From positions 1-64,000 of the forward strand of contig DASWNX010000035.1 of assembly GCA_036399055.1 (NCBI GenBank): DNA of 64,000 bases. The letters are read 5' to 3'. The notes beneath the pieces were generated by a model. It was given only the letters and a program-made list of their open reading frames with translations. It searched no databases and was not told the DNA's origin. This DNA comes from Jatrophihabitans sp. (GTDB lineage Bacteria > Actinomycetota > Actinomycetes > Mycobacteriales > Jatrophihabitantaceae). The stretch's first letter is position 1. Every line of letters begins with the position of its first letter. A program made the position numbers and the translations under genes. Positions 53,977 through 61,038 of the stretch are shown here, piece after piece.

Positions 53977-55209
53977 GATCGTGCAGATTACGACGTGATC
54001 GTCGTCGGAGCCCGTTGCGGCGGCGCTCCGACGGCGATGCTGCTGGCGCGGCTCGGTCACCGGGTCCTCATGGTTGACCGGGTGACCTTCCCCAAGGACA
54101 CCATCTCCTCGCACTTCGTCCACGCCTACGGCGTCGCCAGGCTCGCCCGCTGGGGCGTGCTGCCGGCGCTGCTGCGCACGGGGTGCCCGCCGGTCAACCT
54201 GATGACCTCCGACTGGGGGGAGATCACGCTCACCGGCACGCCTCCGCCGTACGAGGGGATCGACTTCGGCCTCTGCCCCCGCCGGTACATCATCGACGAG
54301 CTGCTCAACTCGGCCGCCGTGGAGGCGGGAGCCGAGTTCGAGGAGGGCTTCAACGTCGTCGGCCTGCTCGGTGACGGCGACCGGGTCACCGGCGTCCGCG
54401 GCCGGAGGAGGACCGGCGCCGAGGTGGAGGTCACCGCCCGGTACGTGGTCGGCGCCGACGGAATGCACTCATTCGTCGCGCGCGCGGTCGGCGCGGCGGA
54501 GTACGACACGGTCCCTCGGCTGACCACCACGTTCTACAGCTACTTCGAGAACCTGCCGATGGACCGGCTGCTGATCCACTGGCGGCCCGGCCGCTGCGTG
54601 CCGGCGATCCCCACCCACGACGGCCTCACGGTCGTGCTGTGCGGCTGGTCCTACGACGGCTGGCAGGAATACCGCCGCGACATAGAGGGAAACTACTTCC
54701 GCACCATCGAGAGCCAGGCGAGCCCGGAATTCGTGGAGCGGGTGCGCAGCGCGAAGCGGGTCGCCAAGATCGTCGGCCACCACCATTCGGAGAACTTCTT
54801 CCGCAAGCCCTACGGGGCCGGCTGGGCGCTGGTGGGCGACGCCGGCTACCACAAGGACCCGGTGACGGCGTTGGGCATGTCCGACGCGTTCCGCGACAGC
54901 GAGTTCCTCGCCCAGGCGCTGGATGAGACGCTGTCCGGGCGGCGGCCGGCGGCCGAGGCCCTCGGCGACTACGAGCGTCGCCGCAACGAGGCCGGCAAGC
55001 CGCTCTACGACTACACGATCGAGCAGGCCCGGTACGAGCCGCTGGCCGGCACTCGCAAGGCGGTGCTCAAGGCGCTGGCGAACAACGAGGAGGACCGCAA
55101 CCGGTTCTTCGGCGTGCTGGCCGGCAGCGTGTCGGTCGAGGAGTTCTCCTCGTTCACCAACATGAAGCGGATCCTGACCAAGGCGGCCGACTTCGCCGAC
55201 GCGGGCTGA
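53956..55209 (+). CDS. FAD-dependent oxidoreductase (geranylgeranyl-reductase/PHBH-like)
   Basis: About 417-aa class A flavoprotein. The dinucleotide-binding motif is DVIVVGARCGGAPTAMLLARLG, the DG motif VVGADGMHSFVARAVGA lies at about residue 155, and the GD motif WALVGDAGYHKDPVTALGMSDAF at about 290. Members hydroxylate, halogenate or saturate lipid-like substrates. The conserved halogenase WxWxIP motif is not seen, so a monooxygenase or reductase is more likely. GTG 53956 with GGAGG 5 nt upstream is chosen over GTG 53944. The gene is the last of the plus-strand operon and converges with the enoyl-reductase gene. Confidence 0.85.
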   Translation: MTTSRADDRADYDVIVVGARCGGAPTAMLLARLGHRVLMVDRVTFPKDTISSHFVHAYGVARLARWGVLPALLRTGCPPVNLMTSDWGEITLTGTPPPYEGIDFGLCPRRYIIDELLNSAAVEAGAEFEEGFNVVGLLGDGDRVTGVRGRRRTGAEVEVTARYVVGADGMHSFVARAVGAAEYDTVPRLTTTFYSYFENLPMDRLLIHWRPGRCVPAIPTHDGLTVVLCGWSYDGWQEYRRDIEGNYFRTIESQASPEFVERVRSAKRVAKIVGHHHSENFFRKPYGAGWALVGDAGYHKDPVTALGMSDAFRDSEFLAQALDETLSGRRPAAEALGDYERRRNEAGKPLYDYTIEQARYEPLAGTRKAVLKALANNEEDRNRFFGVLAGSVSVEEFSSFTNMKRILTKAADFADAG

Positions 55210-55215
55210 TCGGGC

Positions 55216-56025
55216 TCACACCGTCAGGATCTCGCCGCCGTCCACCCCGATCACGTTGCCGGTCAGCCATGACGACCCGGCCTGGGCCAGCAGCGCGATG
55301 ACGTCGGCGACGTCCTCAGGGGTGGTCAGCCGGCCGTGCGGGTTGGCCGCCCGGGCCCGCTCGCTCAGCTCCTGGCTCTCCGGGATCCGCAGGAACGACG
55401 GGGTGAGGGTGATGCCGGCCCGGATCGCGTTGACCGCGACCCCGCGTGGGGCCAACTCGACGGCGAGCTGGCGCACGTGCGACTCCAGCGCGGACTTCGC
55501 CGCCGACACCGCGCCGTAGGAGCGGGCCACCCTCGCCGTGCCGGAGCTGGTCATCGCGAAGATCCGGCTGCTCTGGCCGAGCAGGCCGACCCGCAGCAGG
55601 TCCTGCGTCCAGTAGACCAGGCTGTTCGCCATCACCGTCATGGTCATGTCCAGCTGCCGCTGGGTCAGCGTCTGGTCGGCGTCGGCACCGTCGGCGTCGG
55701 GCAGGTACGGCGCGAGGGCGCCGAAAGCCAGGGAGTGCACCAGCACCCGGACGCTGTCGGCGCCGACCCGCTCGATGATGTCGGGCAGCACCCGGTCCCG
55801 GCCGGCCTGGCTGGCCGCGTTGTCGTTGACCAGGTGGACCTGCACGCCGTAGCCGGCCAGTTCCGCCCGCAGCGCCTCGACCTCGCGCAGCCGCTGGCCG
55901 GTGTCCAGGTGCACGCCGATGATGTGGGAGCCCGCCTCAGCCAGCCGCAGCGCGCAGGCGCGTCCCATTCCACTGGACGCGCCGAGGATCACGCTCCAGC
56001 TACCGGCCAGCTTCTGCTCGGGCAC
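55216..56025 (-). CDS. FabI-like enoyl-ACP reductase (SDR superfamily)
   Basis: 269-aa Rossmann-fold reductase. The nucleotide motif ILGASSGMGRACA is at about residues 14-24. The HS(L/I)AF element (LVHSLAFGALAPY, about 96-107) and the Tyr170-X6-Lys177 spacing (SYGAVSAAKSAL) mark the enoyl-reductase branch instead of the YX3K ketoreductases. It would saturate the 2,3-double bond after dehydration, giving the cluster a full reductive cycle. GTG 56025 has AGGAG 5 nt upstream; the frame upstream is a shadow of KS-like 2. It is the third gene of the minus-strand operon KS-C / KS-like 2 / ER. FabL-type reductases share the motif. Confidence 0.82.
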   Translation of the reverse strand: MPEQKLAGSWSVILGASSGMGRACALRLAEAGSHIIGVHLDTGQRLREVEALRAELAGYGVQVHLVNDNAASQAGRDRVLPDIIERVGADSVRVLVHSLAFGALAPYLPDADGADADQTLTQRQLDMTMTVMANSLVYWTQDLLRVGLLGQSSRIFAMTSSGTARVARSYGAVSAAKSALESHVRQLAVELAPRGVAVNAIRAGITLTPSFLRIPESQELSERARAANPHGRLTTPEDVADVIALLAQAGSSWLTGNVIGVDGGEILTV

Positions 56026-56060
56026 AGGCTCTCCTCTTTCCAGGCGGGGGTGGGTGATTT

Positions 56061-57002
56061 CTAGGCAGGGGGGCGTAGCAGGACGGCGGCCACGTGCCCG
56101 TGCGGGCTGGCGGCGAGCACCAGCCCGCCGGCCGGCGCAGCCGCCAGGCCGGCCAGCTGCAGCAGCGGCGAGACGGTGAAGTCCCGGCCGTCGGCGCCGG
56201 TCAACTCCGCCTCGAGCAGCTCGATCCCGGCCTGCTTTGCCCATGACCGGCAGGCGTCGTCGACCTGGTCGCGCAGCCGGAACGACCCGGCCGGCGGCGC
56301 GTACGGCAGTGGGCCGGTCGCCCCGGCCAGCAGCGCGTCCAGCCGGGCGCCGAGCAGCGCCACCGGGTCCAGGCCCGGGGCGGCGAAGACGGAGAACCCT
56401 CCGGCCACCTCCGGACCGGTCCGCGGCGCCGCGTCGTCCGCCCGCTCCAGCACCACGCAGCAGGCGCCCTCACCGGCGGCGCCCGCGCCGATCGCCTCGG
56501 CGGCGGTGTCCGCCGGCCGCTCCTCGACCGCGCCGGCGATCCCCGCCCGTGCCCGGCCGCGCAGCAGCGCCGAGCGCATCGTGAGCACCGCCTCCAGGCC
56601 TGCGACCATCGGGTTGGTCAGCGTCAGGTTGAACGCGCGCAGCCCGTGCCGCATCGAGATCTGGCTGGCCGGGATGTTCACAGAGAAGGCCGGCGCCTCG
56701 GCCGGGCTGATCGCGTCGGCGCCCTCGTCGGCCACGATCCGGTCGAACCGGGCGACCACCGGGGCGGCGGCGAAGTTGGTGCCGATCGCGACGCCGACGT
56801 CCTCATCGGCCAGCGACCCGGGGTGAAAGCCGGCGTCGGACATCGCGAGCCCGGCGGCGGCCAGCACGTACCGGGTGGCTGGGGTGAGGTAGCGCCATCC
56901 GCGCGCGCCCAGGTGCGGCACCGGGTCGAACCAGGGCTCGGCGCCGCCCGGCTCCGGGTGCACGAAGCCGGCGCCGGTGAGCAGCACCGTGGCGGCGGTC
57001 AC
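56061..57002 (-). CDS. Degenerate ketosynthase-like protein (KS-like 2, inactive)
   Basis: 313-aa thiolase-fold protein without catalytic residues: the nucleophile region reads FNLTLTNPMVAGLEA, with Thr at about 129 in place of Cys, and neither HGTGT nor the GHTGGAAG motif is present. The fold remains in GVAIGTNFAAAP and GACCVVLE. It begins with GTG 57002, which overlaps the stop of the preceding active KS (GTGA), exactly the arrangement of KS-alpha/CLF pairs. Predicted to form a heterodimer with that KS and shape its chain length. It resembles the C-terminal half of KS-B. Confidence 0.87.
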   Translation of the reverse strand: MTAATVLLTGAGFVHPEPGGAEPWFDPVPHLGARGWRYLTPATRYVLAAAGLAMSDAGFHPGSLADEDVGVAIGTNFAAAPVVARFDRIVADEGADAISPAEAPAFSVNIPASQISMRHGLRAFNLTLTNPMVAGLEAVLTMRSALLRGRARAGIAGAVEERPADTAAEAIGAGAAGEGACCVVLERADDAAPRTGPEVAGGFSVFAAPGLDPVALLGARLDALLAGATGPLPYAPPAGSFRLRDQVDDACRSWAKQAGIELLEAELTGADGRDFTVSPLLQLAGLAAAPAGGLVLAASPHGHVAAVLLRPPA

Positions 57003-58171
57003 CGGCCCACCAGGACCGAGCAGTTGTTGCCGCCGAAGGCGTAGGCGTTGACCAGCACATGTCGCGGGGCCGGGGCCAGCGGCGCCGGCCCGGACAGCTC
57101 GATCACGCATTCCGGGTCCGGCCGGCCGAGGGGCACGTTCGGCGGGATGGCGCCCCGGTCCAGGATCAGCATCGCGGTGAGCAGCGAGAACGCGCCGGCC
57201 GCGCCGCCGGTGTGGCCCAGCATCGCCTTGAGGCTGTAGACCGGCACGGTGGCGGCGCTCGGGCCGAGCACCTGGTGCAGCGCGCGGCTCTCCACCACGT
57301 CGTTGAGCGGGGTCCCGGTGCCGTGCGGCACCACGCAGCCCACGTCGGCCGGGTCCACCCCTGCCTCGTCCAGCGCGGTGCGCATCGCCCGGGCGATCTG
57401 CCGGGCGCCGGCGTCCGGCGCGGTCGGGTGGTGGCCGTCGCAGCTCCAACCCGAGCCCTCCACGACACCGTAGTGCCGGTCCCGGCCGCGGGCCCGCGCG
57501 TGCGACTCCGACTCCAGCACCAGGAACGCCGCGCCCTCGCCGAAGATCGTGCCGACCCGGTCGGCGTCGAAGGGCCGGCAGCGCTCAGGGTCCAGCGCGC
57601 CCAGCCGGTTGAAGCAGGCCACCCCGACCCGGGTGTAGCCGTCGGCGCCACCGGCCAGCACCACGTCCGCGGCGCCGGTCGCGATCGCCTCCACCGCCAG
57701 GCTCACCCCGTAGGCCGAGGCGGAGCATGCCGTGCTCACGCTGATCATCGGGCCGGCGAGCCCGTACCGGGCAGCCAGCATCGAGCCGACCTTGAACGTG
57801 TACGCGTCCAGGCCCTGCGGCGTGCTGTCGGCCAGCCGGGCCTGCTCAGGCAGGCTGCAGTCGCCTACCCCGGTGCCCACCGCGACCCCGACCCGGGACG
57901 GGTCCGGCAGGTCGGCAAGGCCGGCGTCGGCCAGCGCCGCGCCGCCCGCGTGCACCGCGAAGGCAGACGTCCGGCCGGGCGAGCCGGCGCCGTCCGTGGG
58001 CGGCTCGGGAACCGGGCCGATCCCGTAGAGCAACCGGTTGCGCATCCGCGCGCCAGGGTCATCGACTGGTCGCGGGGTGCTGGTCGCGCTCAGCAGCCCG
58101 GACCAGTAGCTGTCCAGATCCATACCCAGGCAGGAGGCGACTCCTAGGCCGGTGACCAGCACCCGTTCCAC
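56999..58171 (-). CDS. Beta-ketoacyl-ACP synthase, active type (KS-C)
   Basis: 390-aa FabF-type condensing enzyme with an intact catalytic set: Cys149 in SVSTACSASAYG, His283 in VPHGTGT, His320 in KAMLGHTGGAAG, and the C-terminal VNAYAFGGNN. It is the third intact KS domain of the cluster. GTG 58171 has AAGGAG 6 nt upstream. The leader contains an 8-bp hairpin just before the Shine-Dalgarno. It is paired with KS-like 2 by overlapping codons. Confidence 0.93.
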   Translation of the reverse strand: MERVLVTGLGVASCLGMDLDSYWSGLLSATSTPRPVDDPGARMRNRLLYGIGPVPEPPTDGAGSPGRTSAFAVHAGGAALADAGLADLPDPSRVGVAVGTGVGDCSLPEQARLADSTPQGLDAYTFKVGSMLAARYGLAGPMISVSTACSASAYGVSLAVEAIATGAADVVLAGGADGYTRVGVACFNRLGALDPERCRPFDADRVGTIFGEGAAFLVLESESHARARGRDRHYGVVEGSGWSCDGHHPTAPDAGARQIARAMRTALDEAGVDPADVGCVVPHGTGTPLNDVVESRALHQVLGPSAATVPVYSLKAMLGHTGGAAGAFSLLTAMLILDRGAIPPNVPLGRPDPECVIELSGPAPLAPAPRHVLVNAYAFGGNNCSVLVGR

Positions 58172-58315
58172 ACGCGGCTCCTTGCCGGAGGATCGGTTGA
58201 GATCCTCCAGATCCTGACGCTATAAGGCCAAAGTCTATCGGTAAAACCTCTATCGTCTGGTGCATACGGTTACAACCGCAAGCTCCCGGACACCGGCACA
58301 TGAGCAGGAGTGGGC
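58172..58315. promoter_or_regulatory. Divergent promoter region between KS-C and the P450, with a leader hairpin
   Basis: GGAGGATC / GATCCTCC (58187-58208, 6-nt loop) is a perfect 8-bp hairpin 16-37 nt upstream of the KS-C start, directly before its ribosome-binding site. Further out is an AT-rich core (58220-58262) with three CTAT elements (CTATAAG, CTATCGG, CTATCGT) spaced 16 and 18 bp apart, possible -10 elements or operators for the two divergent genes. Confidence 0.5.
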
Positions 58316-59524
58316 ATGACTTCCACAGCCCCCGTCTATGACCCCCGAACCCCCGGCTTCGTCGCCGACCCCTATCCGCACTACGCCCAGTTGCGGGCGG
58401 AGAACCCGGTGCATCGCACCCGGTTCGGCTTCGTCCTGCTCACCCGGCACAGCGACCTGCGGGCGGCCTACGACAGTCCGACGCTGTCGCGCAACACCCG
58501 GCTGTGGGACGGTTTCTCCGGTTGGCGGCGGGGCAGCGAGGACGGCCCGCTGGAGCGGATGATGCAGAGCTGGCTGGTCATGATCGACCCGCCCCGGCAC
58601 ACCCCGCTGCGGGCGATCCATGAGGCGGCCTTCAGCCGGGACCGGATCGCCGCCATGCAGGCCGACGTGGAGAAGATCGTCGGTGACCTGCTCGACGACG
58701 CCACGGCCGCCGGCGGGATGGACGCCGTGGCCGACTTCGCCGACCGGATCCCGGTCTATGTCATCAACCATATGCTGGGCATTCCACGGCAGGATTGGGA
58801 TCGGTTCGTCGGATGGTCGCGGGCGATCGCGCAGACCTCGGAGGCGTTCCTCACCCGAGCCGTGCTGGCCGAAGGCAAGCAGGCGCTGCAGGCCATGCAC
58901 GACTACTTCCAGCCGCTGGTCCAGGACCGACGGCGGTACCCGGGCCAAGACGTGCTCACCGCGCTGGCCACCGAGGAGTCCGACGGCGTGCGGCTGACCG
59001 AGGACCTGTTGCTGGACAGCCTGATTTTCCTTTACCAGGCTGGCCATCCGACCGGCGGCCAGCTGCTCGCGCTCGCCCTGCACTCGTTGCTGCGACACCC
59101 GGACCAGCTGCAGCTACTGCGGGCCGACCGATCCTTGCTGCCCGGCGCTGTCGAGGAGCTGCAGCGCTTTGACGGGCCGGTGCAGATGAACGACCGGGTG
59201 GCGGTCACCGACCAGGAGTTCGCCGGACTGGAGCTGCGCGCCGGTGAGCTGGTCCGGCTGTGCATCGCGGCGGCCAACCGTGACCCGCAGCGGTATCCCG
59301 ATCCGGACACACTGGATCTGGGCCGCGACGCCGATGGCCAGCTCGGCTACGGCCGCGGGCTGCACTACTGCATCGGCGAGCAGCTCGGCCGGCTTCAGAC
59401 CCGGGTGGCGATCGACGCGCTGCTGGAGCGGGCACCCGGCCTGCGGCTGGCCGACGGCGAAGAGGTGACCTTCCTGCCCTCGGTCAGCAACCGCGGTCTG
59501 GCGCGGATGGCGGTCCGCTTCTGA
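58316..59524 (+). CDS. Cytochrome P450
   Basis: 402-aa soluble class I P450 (needs ferredoxin partners, none in the window). The heme loop YGRGLHYCIG carries the ligand Cys352, with Tyr in place of the usual Phe at its start. The ExxR pair is Glu281/Arg284 (EELQRF). The I-helix reads QAGHPTGGQ: the AG and Thr are kept but the acidic residue normally before Thr is Pro245, which is unusual and may change oxygen activation. AGGAG lies 5 nt before ATG 58316. It is monocistronic, divergent from KS-C and convergent with ACP 2. Tailoring oxidation of the polyketide is likely. Confidence 0.92.
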   Translation: MTSTAPVYDPRTPGFVADPYPHYAQLRAENPVHRTRFGFVLLTRHSDLRAAYDSPTLSRNTRLWDGFSGWRRGSEDGPLERMMQSWLVMIDPPRHTPLRAIHEAAFSRDRIAAMQADVEKIVGDLLDDATAAGGMDAVADFADRIPVYVINHMLGIPRQDWDRFVGWSRAIAQTSEAFLTRAVLAEGKQALQAMHDYFQPLVQDRRRYPGQDVLTALATEESDGVRLTEDLLLDSLIFLYQAGHPTGGQLLALALHSLLRHPDQLQLLRADRSLLPGAVEELQRFDGPVQMNDRVAVTDQEFAGLELRAGELVRLCIAAANRDPQRYPDPDTLDLGRDADGQLGYGRGLHYCIGEQLGRLQTRVAIDALLERAPGLRLADGEEVTFLPSVSNRGLARMAVRF

Positions 59525-59526
59525 AG

Positions 59527-59583
59527 CCGAGGCCCCCGGCTGGGCAGCGGGCCTGTCGACCCAGGCTCGCTGCCCCGCCTCGG
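59527..59583. terminator. Long bulged hairpin between P450 and ACP 2
   Basis: CCGAGGC...GGGCAGCG pairs with CGCTGCCC-C-GCCTCGG around an 18-nt loop, filling the 61-bp gap between the two convergent stops. Likely bidirectional terminator. Confidence 0.75.
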
Positions 59584-59585
59584 TG

Positions 59586-59846
59586 TCAGCTGGCGGCGAC
59601 CTTGGAGGAGACGAGTTCTCGGACCTGGGCGAAGGAGGAGATGTTCTTCAGCTCCTCCTCGTCGAGTTCGATCTTGTACTTCTTCTCGAGGGCCACCATT
59701 ACTTCCAGCGCCATGAGGGAATCGACATTCAAGTCCTTAACGAAATCGGCGTCGTCGGTGACTGCGCTCGAATCGACGTCTAGGACTCCCGCGACCAGAT
59801 CGCGAAGCTCCTCCGTGTTGACAGTCTCGGTCGGGCTTACGGACAT
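59586..59846 (-). CDS. Acyl carrier protein 2
   Basis: 86-aa type II ACP with phosphopantetheine site Ser43 in LNVDSLMALEVM and the helix pattern ELRDLVAGVLDVD ... ALEKKYKIELDEEELKN. Of two adjacent ATGs, 59846 has the better spacing (6 nt) to AGGGGG. It is closer to a fatty-acid-type ACP than ACP 1. It lies 103 bp downstream of the DsrE genes on the same strand; whether it shares their transcript or has its own promoter is unclear. Confidence 0.92.
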   Translation of the reverse strand: MSVSPTETVNTEELRDLVAGVLDVDSSAVTDDADFVKDLNVDSLMALEVMVALEKKYKIELDEEELKNISSFAQVRELVSSKVAAS

Positions 59847-59949
59847 CATTCGCCCCCTGAATGGGTTGTGTGTGGGAACAGGACTTTCAAGAGCAAGGCG
59901 GAGTCTAACCTGCGAACGCCCTTGTAGACAGGGTTTGCCAGGGTCTGCG

Positions 59950-60327
59950 CTAGAGGTACCACAAACGGTCATAGCCGGCGCAAATATGGCCTAATTCGGC
60001 GTCATTAACTAATTCGACCGAGGGCAGCAGCTTTCGCCCTGCCAGGCCGAGGGCGGCCAGCGAGGAGCCAGACACCAGCACCCGCGCGCCCGCGGCGGCC
60101 AGCCGGCCGATCGCCGCTGAGTAGTCAGGCGTGTGCTCGAGGACCGCGCCGCCGAGCCGCAGGGGCGGCGCCGCTGGCGCGTCCACCGCGTACCCCGCGG
60201 CGGCGCCGCGCATCAGCACGTCCGTCGGGTGCTGCTGGGTGAGCCCCTCGACCAGCCAGAGCGCGTGCGCGTACTGCTGCTCCACCCGGCCCCGGTGGGC
60301 CCGCTCCAGGATCACCAGCACCGACAC
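59950..60327 (-). CDS. DsrE/TusD-fold protein 1
   Basis: 125-aa small alpha/beta protein of the DsrE/F/H type: VLVILERAHRGRVEQQYAHALWLVEGLTQQHPTDVLMRG, then GAVLEHTPDYSAAIGRLAAAGARVLVSGSSLAAL and VELVNDAELGHI. It has a single Cys (about 116) near the C-terminus. DsrE-fold proteins pass persulfide sulfur between donors and acceptors (TusBCD, DsrEFH). The GTG at 60327 follows the previous stop by one base. It is third of three consecutive members; assignment rests on the fold pattern and is less sure than for the next gene. Confidence 0.65.
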   Translation of the reverse strand: MSVLVILERAHRGRVEQQYAHALWLVEGLTQQHPTDVLMRGAAAGYAVDAPAAPPLRLGGAVLEHTPDYSAAIGRLAAAGARVLVSGSSLAALGLAGRKLLPSVELVNDAELGHICAGYDRLWYL

Positions 60328-60328
60328 C

Positions 60329-60724
60329 TCACTTCACCCCGAAGACCAGGCTCGTGTCGGCGGCGACCGCCCGCCGCATGAACTCATAGGGCGGGCGGAC
60401 CCGGACCCCCGGCATCTGGTCGAGGGTGCCGCGCTCCTCGGCGCAGTAGCGGCAGACCAGCCAGTCCAGCGAGTCGCCGGCCCAGTCCAGCAGCCCGCTC
60501 GCCAGCGCGGCGGTCGAGGGGTACCGCACATCCCAGTCGTTGGCGTTTCGCGGCCGGGTGGGGCCCAGGGCGGCGGTGGTCAGCGCGGTGGCGTAGCCGC
60601 AGGTCCACACCGTGACCCGGTGCTGCTGCCGGACCGCCTCGTCGGCGATGCGCAGCGCGGTGGTCAGCTGGTCGGACTCGTACGGAGCGCCGATCAGCCC
60701 CAGGAACAGTGAGCGAGCGGCCAT
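60329..60724 (-). CDS. DsrE/TusD-fold protein 2, with a CxxC pair
   Basis: 131-aa protein with the TusD-like start SLFLGLIGAPYESDQLTTALRIADEAVRQQHRVTVWTCGYA. Cys42 is followed by a Cys91-X2-Cys94 pair (WLVCRYCAEERG), placed where TusD/DsrE carry their sulfur-accepting cysteine. It is therefore the best candidate for the persulfide carrier of the trio. It overlaps the upstream DsrE gene by one base (TGATG). Role in sulfur delivery to the cluster product is inferred. Confidence 0.75.
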   Translation of the reverse strand: MAARSLFLGLIGAPYESDQLTTALRIADEAVRQQHRVTVWTCGYATALTTAALGPTRPRNANDWDVRYPSTAALASGLLDWAGDSLDWLVCRYCAEERGTLDQMPGVRVRPPYEFMRRAVAADTSLVFGVK

Positions 60725-61038
60725 CAGTGCCAGACCGGGACCACGTCCGGCGCCATCAGCAGCCTGACCATGTCCGGCGCCCCGCCCAGGCGCACCTCGC
60801 CGGCCGGCTCGGGCAGGCCGCGGACGGCCAGCGAGTGGTCATCGGCCCAGACCTGCACCCCGGCCTCGTGCAGCGCGTCCAGAGCCGCGGTCCGGCCCAC
60901 CATGGTCACCGCGTTCTGCACCAGGAAGACCGCCACCGGGTGGCCCTCGCCGCGCAGCTGGCCGGCCAGCGCCAGGGCAGCCGGCACGTCCGGGCTGTCC
61001 AGGTCCGAACGGCTCTCCAGGAACAGGTAGGACCTCAC
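60724..61038 (-). CDS. DsrE-fold protein 3, cysteine-free
   Basis: 104-aa DsrE/TusB-like protein: SYLFLESRSDLDSPDVPAALALAGQLRGEGHPVAVFLVQNAVTMV, then ALHEAGVQVWADDHSLAVRGL and a MVRLLMAPDVVPVWH end. It has no cysteine, so it could only be structural in a relay, as some subunits of the TusBCD and DsrEFH hexamers are. GTG 61038 overlaps the hydrolase stop (GTGA), so it is coupled to that gene. Confidence 0.75.
   Translation of the reverse strand: MRSYLFLESRSDLDSPDVPAALALAGQLRGEGHPVAVFLVQNAVTMVGRTAALDALHEAGVQVWADDHSLAVRGLPEPAGEVRLGGAPDMVRLLMAPDVVPVWH

Noticed and set aside
53956..55209. Flavin-dependent halogenase
   Set aside because: The protein has the GG-reductase/PHBH-like FAD motifs but not the WxWxIP signature of tryptophan-type halogenases.
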